This document shows, piece after piece, positions 19,988 through 26,968 of a stretch of DNA of 28,172 bases (the first letter of the stretch is position 1; the number at the start of each line of letters is the position of its first letter). The stretch covers positions 1 through 28,172 of IMG/VR virus record IMGVR_UViG_3300025449_000729. The stretch is one strand, 5' to 3'. This stretch comes from a virus. Under the pieces are notes generated by a model. That model saw only the letters and a list, made by a program, of their open reading frames with translations, had not been told where the DNA came from and ran no database searches. A program made the position numbers and the translations under genes.

Positions 19988-20734
19988 ATGATTAGTGAAA
20001 TAATAATTAAAAAACTCGATGGCTTTTCAGGCAGTCGAGTTTTTTTAATGAAGAATAAAGATCGGTTGTTTATCCGTAAGATTGGTAATGTTGAACGCAA
20101 TTACGAACAACTACCAGTCTTGTCGAAGCTTGACATAAATTGTCCTGCTGTGTTGTCAAAAAATGGTGATGTGTTGGATATGGAATATATCCATGGGCTC
20201 GATATGATTACATACCTCAAACACAACAGCGAGAAACCATTGATTGACTTCTTAATGAAGTCTCTGGATACTTTAAGCAAAGGATCACAAAGCAAGAATT
20301 ACTTTGATGATTATGTCAGCAAGATTACTAATGTAGATTTTAAACATTTTAAATTTACAAAGATTCAGTTATTGGATAGTCTTCCTGCTTGTACACAACA
20401 ATCAAACTATCACGGTGACATGACACTAGAGAACATTATATTCTCTGAAGGGAAGTTTTTCTTTATTGATCCAGTTTCAATTGAATATGATTCCTTTATT
20501 TTTGACATTGCAAAATTAAGACAAGATTTGGAATGCAAATGGTTCCTAAGAAAGTCAAAAGCAAGACTAGACACTAAGTTATATAATATACAGAATGCTT
20601 TGTTGGATAATTATCCAGAAGCAAGATGTGATAGTTTTTTAATTTTAATGTTATTGAGAGTATTCAACCATAGCATTGAAGATAGTTTTGAACAAAGATT
20701 TTTAATATCGGAGATTAATAAATTATGGAAGTGA
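19988..20734 (+). CDS. APH/LicA-type small-molecule kinase
   Basis: 248 residues. YHGDMTLENIIF (141-152) is the catalytic loop H-G-D-x-x-x-x-N of aminoglycoside/choline phosphotransferases, with Asp144 and Asn149, and FFIDP (158-162) supplies the metal-binding Asp161. The N-lobe is short and has the conserved Lys region (FIRKIG). It would phosphorylate a small hydroxyl compound. Beside a nucleotidyltransferase, this recalls the LicA-LicC choline pathway, which is inference only. No ribosome site is evident, and a terminator-like hairpin lies at codons 8-20. Its end overlaps the next gene by 10 bases. Confidence 0.72.
   Translation: MISEIIIKKLDGFSGSRVFLMKNKDRLFIRKIGNVERNYEQLPVLSKLDINCPAVLSKNGDVLDMEYIHGLDMITYLKHNSEKPLIDFLMKSLDTLSKGSQSKNYFDDYVSKITNVDFKHFKFTKIQLLDSLPACTQQSNYHGDMTLENIIFSEGKFFFIDPVSIEYDSFIFDIAKLRQDLECKWFLRKSKARLDTKLYNIQNALLDNYPEARCDSFLILMLLRVFNHSIEDSFEQRFLISEINKLWK
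20009..20046 (+). terminator. Terminator-like hairpin inside a coding region
   Basis: AAAAAACTCGA (20009-20019) pairs with TCGAGTTTTTT (20035-20045), an 11-bp stem flanked by runs of A and T, with a 15-base loop, followed by more T. It lies in the first 20 codons of the kinase gene. It could terminate transcription early unless ribosomes cover it. Confidence 0.5.
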
Positions 20735-21756
20735 TTGTACCTGCTGCTGGTCTTTCTACTAGATTTCCAAATATGAGACCAAAGTACACTCTTACAGGGT
20801 ATGATGGTAGAACAATGTTGTATAATGCATTGAGGCCGTTTATTGATAATACAGAACATCATATATCAATTGGTGTATTGGCTAATCACATTGATGAGTA
20901 TGACGTTGTCAAGTTTATTAGAAATGATTTGGGTTGGAATAACATCGACATTGCCGTAATAAAACAACCTACAAGAGGTCCTGCCGAAACAGTATTCAAT
21001 ATTATTAATAACATTGGAATTAATCCCAACAGTAGTATTCTTATTAAAGACTGCGATAGTTTCTTCGAACATGATGACACAGAAGGTAACTATGTATGTA
21101 CATCCAGCATTTCAGACCATAGTGTTTTGAGGAAGGTATACAATAAGAGCTTTGTTGTTGCCAACGATCAAGATATCATCGTTGATATTATAGAAAAAGA
21201 TATTGTGTCAGATAGCTTTTGTGTTGGTGGTTATAAGTTTGAGACGGCTAAGTTATTTTGTGATTCCTACACACAGATTAAGGATAGTGTTGAAGAGCCT
21301 TTTGTCTCTCATGTAATCCAGCATGCTCTTTCCAAAGGAAACATTTTTACCAAAAAAGCTGTAACTAACTATACTGATGTCGGTACACTAGAAGAGTGGA
21401 ATGCATACAACGATAGGCCTGTTATCTTCTGTGACATAGATGGAACAATTGTCAAAGCTAATCCTGCATTCATGGATCAATCGCCAGCTGTACCTTTGAG
21501 TAACAATATTAAAAGGTTAATCCAATTACAAACCAAAGGTGCTCAAATAATATTCACTACGGCAAGAAAGCAATCAAACTTTGATAGCACAAAGATGATG
21601 TTAGAAGATTTAGGGTTTATTAATTTCAGCTTGATATGTGGATTACAAAACTCTCGTAGGATCCTTATCAACGACTATAATAATGCTAATCCATTTCCAA
21701 GAGCCACAGCAATAAACCTTAAAAGAGATACGGATAATCTGGAAGACTTCCTATGA
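20725..21756 (+). CDS. Fused nucleotidyltransferase-HAD phosphatase
   Basis: 343 residues, GGAG ribosome site inside the kinase gene. Residues 1-225: sugar-phosphate nucleotidyltransferase fold, starting VIVPAAGLSTRFP and with Lys20 and an IKDCDSFF (107-114) metal-binding segment. Residues 231-343: HAD-like phosphatase with VIFCDIDGTIVKANP (Asp237, Asp239), IIFTTARKQ and ILINDYN. The first domain should attach CMP or another NMP to a phosphorylated substrate and the second remove a phosphate. Which compound is unknown. Coupled to the next gene by ATGA. Confidence 0.85.
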   Translation: MEVIVPAAGLSTRFPNMRPKYTLTGYDGRTMLYNALRPFIDNTEHHISIGVLANHIDEYDVVKFIRNDLGWNNIDIAVIKQPTRGPAETVFNIINNIGINPNSSILIKDCDSFFEHDDTEGNYVCTSSISDHSVLRKVYNKSFVVANDQDIIVDIIEKDIVSDSFCVGGYKFETAKLFCDSYTQIKDSVEEPFVSHVIQHALSKGNIFTKKAVTNYTDVGTLEEWNAYNDRPVIFCDIDGTIVKANPAFMDQSPAVPLSNNIKRLIQLQTKGAQIIFTTARKQSNFDSTKMMLEDLGFINFSLICGLQNSRRILINDYNNANPFPRATAINLKRDTDNLEDFL

Positions 21757-22439
21757 AAGTAGCTATTGTTATAACAGGTCACATGAGGTGTTGGAAACAG
21801 CTAGCACCACACTTCAAAGAGAAATACCTTGATGTATACAACCCTGACATTTACATCAGTACGTGGAATACAGAGGGTTGGTGGCAGTGGGGTGATTATT
21901 TTAAACAATCACCTTTGGTCAATGCAGATGAGTTGAGAGAGTTCTACAAACCTAAAAGATTGGTAGTCGAGCCATTTGATCCATTGTTTAACTATCTATT
22001 TACAGAAAAAGCTACCAAGTATACTAATGCAATTGGCCATCCTAAAAATATGATATCGATGTTTTATAAGTGGATGAGTGGAATTAATCTACTGGAAGAC
22101 CAATATGATCTTGTAATTCGTATGAGACCTGATGTACAATATTTAAATACTTTGCCTGACTTTGATCCTTCTAACTTCTATGTAGCAGAGATACCAGGAC
22201 TAAAGCAAGGTGGTTTGGGTGATATGTTCCACGCTGGCAACCAAACAGATATGTCTTCGTTTTGTTCTATCTTTGATCACTTGGATCCTCTATATCAACA
22301 AACAGATAGCTTTTGTACACATCTTTTATCTCAACAACATGCAAAGAATTTAAATTTAAAGTTGATTGAATTCTCAAACGAATATATACTACATAATACT
22401 CCTTTTGGTAGTCATCAGGACGTATTGAAATTCCTATAG
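21753..22439 (+). CDS. Putative glycosyltransferase-like protein
   Basis: 228 residues, coupled by ATGA to the fused enzyme. The order IVITGHMRCWKQL (4-16), PDIYISTWN (about 31-39), YDLVIRMRPDVQY (about 118-130) and GLGDMFHAGN (about 154-163) is a pattern I know from uncharacterised phage and algal-virus transferase-like proteins. No metal-binding DxD is certain; the M-R-P-D may serve. Last gene of the glycan block. Confidence 0.55.
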   Translation: MKVAIVITGHMRCWKQLAPHFKEKYLDVYNPDIYISTWNTEGWWQWGDYFKQSPLVNADELREFYKPKRLVVEPFDPLFNYLFTEKATKYTNAIGHPKNMISMFYKWMSGINLLEDQYDLVIRMRPDVQYLNTLPDFDPSNFYVAEIPGLKQGGLGDMFHAGNQTDMSSFCSIFDHLDPLYQQTDSFCTHLLSQQHAKNLNLKLIEFSNEYILHNTPFGSHQDVLKFL

Positions 22440-22450
22440 GAGAATTTAAT

Positions 22451-23254
22451 ATGAAGAAATTTGTTATGTTATTGTCGTTGCTATTTGTCTCTACTGTATC
22501 TTATGCAGCAGATCAAATTGCACCACAACCAAAGGCTTCTTGCTCTGCACAGATTCCTTTTGGAGAACCTTCTGAGAAGGCAGGCTTGCCTGTTGTATGT
22601 CGTAAGGCTTATATCCTTGAATCTGATGTCACTGCAAAGATTCCTGTATGGGTTGCATGGACTCTTACTCCAGATCATGCTATTGGTTGTGTAGCACGTA
22701 CTAATGCTTTTGCTACAGACCAGTCACTTCCTGCAACAGGTCGTGCAACACCACAAGACTATGCAGCTTCGGGTTATGATCAGGGACATCTTGCAAACGA
22801 TGCAGATATGTCGTGGGATGATCAAGTCGAACACGAATCTTTCTATATGTCTAACATGAGCCCTCAGCTTCCTGCTGTTAATCGTGGTACATGGAAGAAC
22901 TTAGAATCAGCTGCACGTGCATGGGTATATCAGACCAAACATCCTTTTACAGAGTATGCTGGTAATATCTGGTCTGCTTCAAGCAAGACAATTGGTGCAG
23001 ATAAAGTTGTTATTCCTGATGCATTATATAAAATTGTTGTTGATGATGTAAGCAAGAAATCATATGCTTTTATTATGAACAATACTCCTGGTTTGGATTC
23101 AGACTTTACCAAATATCAGGTTACAGTATCAGACGTTGAAAAGGCTACAGGCGTTACTTTTCCTGTTCCTGATTCAAAGACTGTAAAAAACCCTCTTATC
23201 GTAGCAGATCTCAAGACTCTTGCTGCTGATAAGAAGAAGCAATGTAAAGAATAA
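22451..23254 (+). CDS. Exported DNA/RNA non-specific endonuclease
   Basis: 267 residues, AGGAGA site. A signal peptide with hydrophobic core ends at SYA-AD (about residue 19). The nuclease region begins near residue 55. GYDQGHLAND (109-117) stands for the DRGH motif of the beta-beta-alpha-metal nucleases (NucA, Serratia type) with Gln for Arg; His113 is the general base. SNMSPQLPAVNRGTWKNLE (134-152) gives the metal-binding Asn144 and the Glu152. It should degrade DNA and RNA in the periplasm or outside the cell, perhaps to clear host DNA after lysis or to exclude other phages. Confidence 0.87.
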   Translation: MKKFVMLLSLLFVSTVSYAADQIAPQPKASCSAQIPFGEPSEKAGLPVVCRKAYILESDVTAKIPVWVAWTLTPDHAIGCVARTNAFATDQSLPATGRATPQDYAASGYDQGHLANDADMSWDDQVEHESFYMSNMSPQLPAVNRGTWKNLESAARAWVYQTKHPFTEYAGNIWSASSKTIGADKVVIPDALYKIVVDDVSKKSYAFIMNNTPGLDSDFTKYQVTVSDVEKATGVTFPVPDSKTVKNPLIVADLKTLAADKKKQCKE

Positions 23255-23290
23255 ATATAAAACCATTTGTCCTTTAAAATGGTATGGGAA

Positions 23291-23314
23291 GTGGAGGAGA
23301 CCAATCTCCTCCAC
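23291..23314 (+). other. Perfect 10-bp hairpin with CCA-like end
   Basis: GTGGAGGAGA and TCTCCTCCAC pair around CCAA with no mismatch. No T-run follows, so it is not an intrinsic terminator. The 3' strand continues CA, giving TCCACCA, like a tRNA acceptor minihelix. The stem contains Shine-Dalgarno-like and anti-Shine-Dalgarno-like strands, 8-10 bases before the AAGGAG of the next gene. A weaker hairpin (ACCATTT/AAATGGT) lies at 23262-23284. Confidence 0.55.
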
Positions 23315-23332
23315 CAACACTAAGGAGTATAA

Positions 23333-23773
23333 ATGAAGAAACTAATATTAGCATTGGCAACAATGCTTAGTATGGTTGTTTCTGCATCCTACGCTAAAGA
23401 TCTAAACTTAGATAATTACATCTATGATATGGTGACGATACAAGCAGAAAAACATAATGTTCCAATCAAGCTTGCGCATGCGGTGATACAATTGGAATCG
23501 AAATACGACCCTAATGTCAGGGGCAAAAGAGGCGAGTACGGATTAGGTCAAATCCTTTGTTCTACAGCAAAGCAACAAGGATTGAATGGTAAATGCGATC
23601 AGCTTAAGGATCCTTATACCAATCTAGAATACACTATGACCTATCTAAGATATGCTATGGATTTAACTGACAATGATATATGTCAAGCGGCTTCCTTCTA
23701 TTCAAGTGGAGTCATTGTTAAATCTAAAAAGAAATCTGCATATTGCAGAAAAATGCTTGACAGCATAAATTGA
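23333..23773 (+). CDS. Exported lytic transglycosylase
   Basis: 146 residues, TAAGGAG site. Signal peptide to about residue 21 (SASYA-KD). The SLT fold is clear: AHAVIQLESKYDPN with catalytic Glu55, then GEYGLGQILCSTA (68-80), the G-L-x-Q motif, and a later YLRYAMDL helix. Two C-terminal cysteine-containing segments may form a disulfide. It would cut peptidoglycan strands from the periplasm. It could help lysis or serve in weakening the wall together with the nuclease upstream. A strong terminator follows. Confidence 0.86.
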   Translation: MKKLILALATMLSMVVSASYAKDLNLDNYIYDMVTIQAEKHNVPIKLAHAVIQLESKYDPNVRGKRGEYGLGQILCSTAKQQGLNGKCDQLKDPYTNLEYTMTYLRYAMDLTDNDICQAASFYSSGVIVKSKKKSAYCRKMLDSIN

Positions 23774-23793
23774 TTATAGTAATATAATAATAG

Positions 23794-23828
23794 GTGGCAA
23801 CTTGTAAGAGTTTGTTACAAGTTGCCAC
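23794..23828 (+). terminator. Strong intrinsic terminator
   Basis: GTGGCAACTTGTAA pairs perfectly with TTACAAGTTGCCAC: a 14-bp stem with a seven-base loop (GAGTTTG), followed by TTTT. It ends the nuclease-transglycosylase region just before tRNA-Gln. Confidence 0.85.
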
Positions 23829-23834
23829 TTTTAT

Positions 23835-23909
23835 TGGGGGATCGTCTAATCGGTAGGACTACAGACTTTGAATCTGTCTATCGGGGTTCGAGTCCCTGTC
23901 CCCCAGCCA
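23835..23909 (+). tRNA. tRNA-Gln (TTG)
   Basis: Acceptor TGGGGGA/TCCCCCA, anticodon stem ACAGA/TCTGT with loop CTTTGAA, T loop TTCGAGT, discriminator G, CCA encoded. Starts six bases after a terminator stem, so it must be transcribed from within or by read-through. Confidence 0.92.
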
Positions 23910-23935
23910 ATAATTTTTAAAGTATGGAGTTGCCA

Positions 23936-24349
23936 ATGGCTCTGCAATGGGTTAAATGTTCTTATGGTGATAAGGAAAGCGAGTTTGAAAAAACAGCTAA
24001 GAAATATTCAGATGACCAGCATTTGAAGGTTAACATTGCCCTTATTAAGAAACAATATAGCATTTCAAAGCAAATTAGTCTAACTAATGCCATATGGTCT
24101 AAAATGAAGAATACTAATAGTTACAATACTAAGACAATAGAAGATATGCAAGCAGCTATAAAAATTGCAAAAGAATCTAAAGATATAACATCAATATTAA
24201 AAGAATTTTTTTCGGGTAAAGTTGAATCACCTATTGCCATGAGGTTAGGTGATGGCTCGTATGAATTGATATCTGGTAGTTCAAGACTAATGGCAGCTAG
24301 AGTATTGGGTATAACACCCAAAATTCAAATTGTTGATATTAATTGGTAA
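23936..24349 (+). CDS. ParB-like domain protein
   Basis: 137 residues from ATG 23936 (GGAG six bases before); ATG 23924 contains that ribosome site and is rejected. The C-terminal part, SPIAMRLGDGSYELISGSSRLMAARVLG (about 99-126), is the ParB/Srx N-terminal-domain motif: G-x-Y-x-L-x-S-G-x-x-R. The N-terminal 85 residues are helical and Lys-rich. There is no DNA-binding helix-turn-helix of a true partition protein. Phage ParB-like proteins have been described as CTP/ATP hydrolases or nucleases; the role here is unknown. Confidence 0.72.
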   Translation: MALQWVKCSYGDKESEFEKTAKKYSDDQHLKVNIALIKKQYSISKQISLTNAIWSKMKNTNSYNTKTIEDMQAAIKIAKESKDITSILKEFFSGKVESPIAMRLGDGSYELISGSSRLMAARVLGITPKIQIVDINW

Positions 24350-24357
24350 TCAACTAG

Positions 24358-24365
24358 TATAAATA
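24358..24365 (+). promoter_or_regulatory. T4-type late promoter
   Basis: Perfect TATAAATA 33 bases upstream of the SpeD-like gene. An imperfect repeat GTTGAT/ATCAAC is just before it. Confidence 0.7.
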
Positions 24366-24398
24366 ATCTTTTATAAACCGTGTGAGAGGATATGTGAA

Positions 24399-24764
24399 AT
24401 GACTACATCTACTTGGGGCTACCATCTTTTGATCGACGCTACTGCAGGTCAGAAAGACCTTATTGGTTCAAAGGAAAACATTAACGCTTTTATTAAGGAA
24501 TTGGTAGTTGCCATTGACATGGTAGCTTTTGGTGAACCTTGGATTGAAACTTTTGCAACTCATGATATTTCAAAGTCTGGATACAGCATGTGCCAGATGA
24601 TTGAAACATCAAACATTACTGGTCACTTTGTTGACAAGAATGGCAACTTCTACATCGATATTTTTAGTTGTAAACCATTTGATAATGAAGTAGTATTTAA
24701 TGTAGTAGACAAATACTTCAAGCCAGAAAAGATGCGTCATCACTTTATCTCTCGTGATGCCTAA
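24399..24764 (+). CDS. SpeD-like pyruvoyl-dependent decarboxylase
   Basis: 121 residues, GAGAGGA site. TWGYHLLIDATAG (5-17) at the N-terminus and MIETSNITGHFVDKNGNFYIDIFSC (67-91) match prokaryotic S-adenosylmethionine decarboxylase, in which self-cleavage before a Ser forms a pyruvoyl group. Ser71 is the likely residue and Cys91 the catalytic cysteine. The enzyme could make decarboxylated AdoMet for spermidine, but some phage-type SpeD homologues have been reported to decarboxylate ornithine or arginine instead. Found as an auxiliary gene in aquatic T4-like phages. Late expression by its promoter. Confidence 0.78.
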   Translation: MTTSTWGYHLLIDATAGQKDLIGSKENINAFIKELVVAIDMVAFGEPWIETFATHDISKSGYSMCQMIETSNITGHFVDKNGNFYIDIFSCKPFDNEVVFNVVDKYFKPEKMRHHFISRDA

Positions 24765-24770
24765 TATTGA

Positions 24771-24841
24771 CGCGCGGTAGTGAAACAGTATCACAGCGGT
24801 CTCATAATCCTCAATTCTAGGTGCAACTCCTAGCTGCGCAA
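24771..24841 (+). tRNA. tRNA-Met (CAT), initiator-like, no CCA
   Basis: D stem GTGA/TCAC, anticodon loop CTCATAA, T stem CTAGG/CCTAG. The acceptor CGCGCGG/CTGCGCA has a C1-A72 mismatch, the hallmark of initiator tRNA. The anticodon stem has G29-C41 and G30-C40 but T-T at 31-39. The D loop lacks GG and the T loop is TGCAACT, both unusual. CCA is not encoded. Confidence 0.65.
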
Positions 24842-24847
24842 CATGAG

Positions 24848-24898
24848 GACCCTGTTATTATAAATAGCTATTAGTAAGTCTATTATAATAACAGGGTC
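24848..24898 (+). promoter_or_regulatory. 16-bp hairpin enclosing late promoter and ribosome site
   Basis: GACCCTGTTATTATAA (24848-24863) pairs perfectly with TTATAATAACAGGGTC (24883-24898). TATAAATA (24859-24866) starts in the left arm and reaches the loop. The AGGG ribosome site for the GIY-YIG gene is in the right arm. Late transcripts starting near 24872 would lack the left arm. Confidence 0.85.
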
Positions 24899-24902
24899 GG
24901 TT

Positions 24903-25532
24903 ATGTACTATACAATTTATAAAATTACTAATAAAATAAACAATAAATTTTATATAGGTAAGCATCAAACTAAAAATCTAGACGATGGTTATATGGGTTC
25001 TGGTAAATTAATCAAAGCTGCAATTAAAAAATACGGTATAGAGAATTTTACCAAAGAAATATTATTTGTGTTTGATAATGAAAAAACAATGAATGATAAA
25101 GAAAAAGAACTGGTTGTATTGTCTGAGAATTCTTATAACTTGTGCGAAGGTGGACAAGGTGGGTTTAGCTATATAAATTCCAACCTCCTTCAAAATACAG
25201 AAAAAGCTATCGAAGTTAGAAAACAAAATGGTGCAAATACTCTAAGGTTACTATCAGAACGAAATAGATCTGATCCAGATTTTTATGATAAGTGGTATAG
25301 TAGAATAATAGAAACACGTAAGGATAAACCCGGCACATTTACAGGCAAAAAACACTCTCAACATTCTAAAAATATCATGAGTGAAAAAGCATCATTGAAT
25401 ATGAAGGGTGCAAAAAATCATAGGTATGGTACAATGTGGATAACTGATGGTAATAATAACAAACAGATTAAAAAAGATATTGATATTATTCCTTCAGGGT
25501 GGTATAGTGGTAGGGTTATAAAAAATAGGTGA
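24903..25532 (+). CDS. GIY-YIG homing endonuclease with NUMOD3
   Basis: 209 residues. YTIYKITNKINNKFYIGKHQT (residues 3-23) is the GIY-YIG nuclease motif; FTKEILFVFD continues the fold. GTFTGKKHSQHSKNIMSEKASL (about 138-160) is a NUMOD3 DNA-binding element, and MWITDGNNNKQIKKD...IPSGWYSGR the C-terminal segment common to Seg-type enzymes. It cleaves a specific DNA site to spread the gene. Expression should be late and held back in read-through mRNA by the hairpin at 24848-24898. The next gene begins three bases later. Confidence 0.9.
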   Translation: MYYTIYKITNKINNKFYIGKHQTKNLDDGYMGSGKLIKAAIKKYGIENFTKEILFVFDNEKTMNDKEKELVVLSENSYNLCEGGQGGFSYINSNLLQNTEKAIEVRKQNGANTLRLLSERNRSDPDFYDKWYSRIIETRKDKPGTFTGKKHSQHSKNIMSEKASLNMKGAKNHRYGTMWITDGNNNKQIKKDIDIIPSGWYSGRVIKNR

Positions 25533-25535
25533 CAT

Positions 25536-26300
25536 ATGAACATACAGCATGCCTACATTCTTTATATTGATAAACCAGATCCAATTCAATACATGGAAGA
25601 ATGTAAGGCTTCCTGTGACCAATATGGAATCCCTGTTACTCCTTTTCTTGGAATGAAACTTCCCACTACTACAGCAGAAGTTAAAGAGAAGTGGGGATTC
25701 CGTGTTGATCCTAAGGTTGATCAATTCTATGATGAACCAGTTCACAATGTGTGGTTTAGAGAACAACTTTGTACAACAGGGCATCTTGCAATGTGGAAAG
25801 ATGCTGTGGAGAAATATCCAAATGCAGCAATTGCTTTCATGGAACACGATGCTCTTGTCAAGCGTAATTTTCTTGATATTGATGTCCAAGATAACGAAAT
25901 AGTATTTCTTGGCTATCGCGTAGACGATAGGGATGATTATGAATGTATTGATGATCCCTTTATAAAATACCCAGTGACAAAATTTGAAGGGACTCATGGC
26001 TATGCAATCACAACTAACACCGCGAGAGCTATTTTACATGGAATTGATCAACAATGGCCATTGCTTCCTCTTGGAGTTTCTATTGATTTCTACCTTGGCG
26101 TGCAGAATATTTTCAAGCTGAATATGACTGTTGCTGATCCAGCTCCACTGGTTGCTGTGATGGAACAAAAGGCTTCCGAGACACAACCTGAAGGTAAGGT
26201 TGCTCGCTACAATATGGCACCTCATAATGGATTCATTAAGGGCCTAAAGAATACAGATAAGTACACATATGATCCTGAAAATAATTGGTTGATATTCTGA
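25536..26300 (+). CDS. GT25-like glycosyltransferase
   Basis: 254 residues with AGGTGA site. The first half has HAYILYIDKPD (strand 1), CTTGHLAMWKDAVEKYPNAAIAFMEHDALV (about 79-108), resembling the G-C-x-x-S-H...W motif and the E-H-D acidic motif of family 25 LPS glycosyltransferases. FEGTHGYAITTNTARAIL follows, a typical later motif. It would transfer a sugar to an envelope or virion glycan. It is apart from the main block and starts only three bases after the GIY-YIG gene. Confidence 0.75.
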   Translation: MNIQHAYILYIDKPDPIQYMEECKASCDQYGIPVTPFLGMKLPTTTAEVKEKWGFRVDPKVDQFYDEPVHNVWFREQLCTTGHLAMWKDAVEKYPNAAIAFMEHDALVKRNFLDIDVQDNEIVFLGYRVDDRDDYECIDDPFIKYPVTKFEGTHGYAITTNTARAILHGIDQQWPLLPLGVSIDFYLGVQNIFKLNMTVADPAPLVAVMEQKASETQPEGKVARYNMAPHNGFIKGLKNTDKYTYDPENNWLIF

Positions 26301-26812
26301 TGAAAGTAACACTTGGTAAGTTTCCTAAGAGTACAAGCAAAACAGAGCGTAAGATATCTGTAAAGATTGATTATTGGGACACATGGTCAATGGACCATTC
26401 GTTAAGTCTCATCATTCATCCTATGCTTATTCAACTTCAACAAACAAAGCATGGTGCTCCATTTACTGATGATGAGGATGTTCCAGAAGAACTACGTTCA
26501 ACATCAGCACCTCCCAAAGAGTATGAATATGACGTCGATGATAACCACCACAAAAGATGGGAATGGATTCTCGATGAAATGATTTGGGCTTTTGCACAAA
26601 AGCTCGATGACAATGCAGAAAGCCAATTTCACACTGGCGATCATGATATTAAATGGGTCGACATTACCGTAGATGGTGAGGAAATGTTTGAGATGGTCCG
26701 TGGACCCAATGATACTCATGTTTTTGATAAAGAAGGATGGGAGGCTTGGAATGCTAGAAAGACTAACGGTTTCAAATTATTCGGAAAGTACTTCGAAGGT
26801 CTCTGGGATTGA
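26300..26812 (+). CDS. Conserved-looking phage protein, unknown
   Basis: 170 residues; start overlaps the previous stop by one base (TGATG). The order HPMLIQLQQTKHGAP, DDEDVPEELRS and RWEWILDEMIWAF is a pattern I recall from many T4-like and other phages, where it is annotated hypothetical. The C-terminal half is acidic and Trp-rich. It has no known catalytic motif. Likely part of the late set with the GT25-like gene. Confidence 0.7.
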   Translation: MKVTLGKFPKSTSKTERKISVKIDYWDTWSMDHSLSLIIHPMLIQLQQTKHGAPFTDDEDVPEELRSTSAPPKEYEYDVDDNHHKRWEWILDEMIWAFAQKLDDNAESQFHTGDHDIKWVDITVDGEEMFEMVRGPNDTHVFDKEGWEAWNARKTNGFKLFGKYFEGLWD

Positions 26813-26963
26813 TACTCACAACTACTCTGTAGATGCTTTGAGGAAAGCAGCATTTGTGGATGAGATTAATAATGTACTTAATGTTCACAATCCCGTTGAC
26901 AAAGATATCATAGTAGGCTATCTTAAAAATAGAATTGCTGAGATAGACAAAAGGTACAAATAA
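26751..26963 (+). CDS. Hypothetical 70-residue protein in overlapping frame
   Basis: Starts at ATG 26751 with an excellent GGGAGG site six bases upstream, inside the end of the previous gene in a different frame (62-base overlap). The second half (VDALRKAAFVDEINNVL...KNRIAEIDKRYK) is helical, possibly coiled-coil. The ORF extends further upstream but has no better start. Confidence 0.55.
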   Translation: MLERLTVSNYSESTSKVSGIDTHNYSVDALRKAAFVDEINNVLNVHNPVDKDIIVGYLKNRIAEIDKRYK

Positions 26964-26968
26964 GTTAT

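Noticed and set aside
23291-23314. Intrinsic terminator
   Set aside because: The stem is perfect but is followed by CAACACTAAGG, with no T-run.
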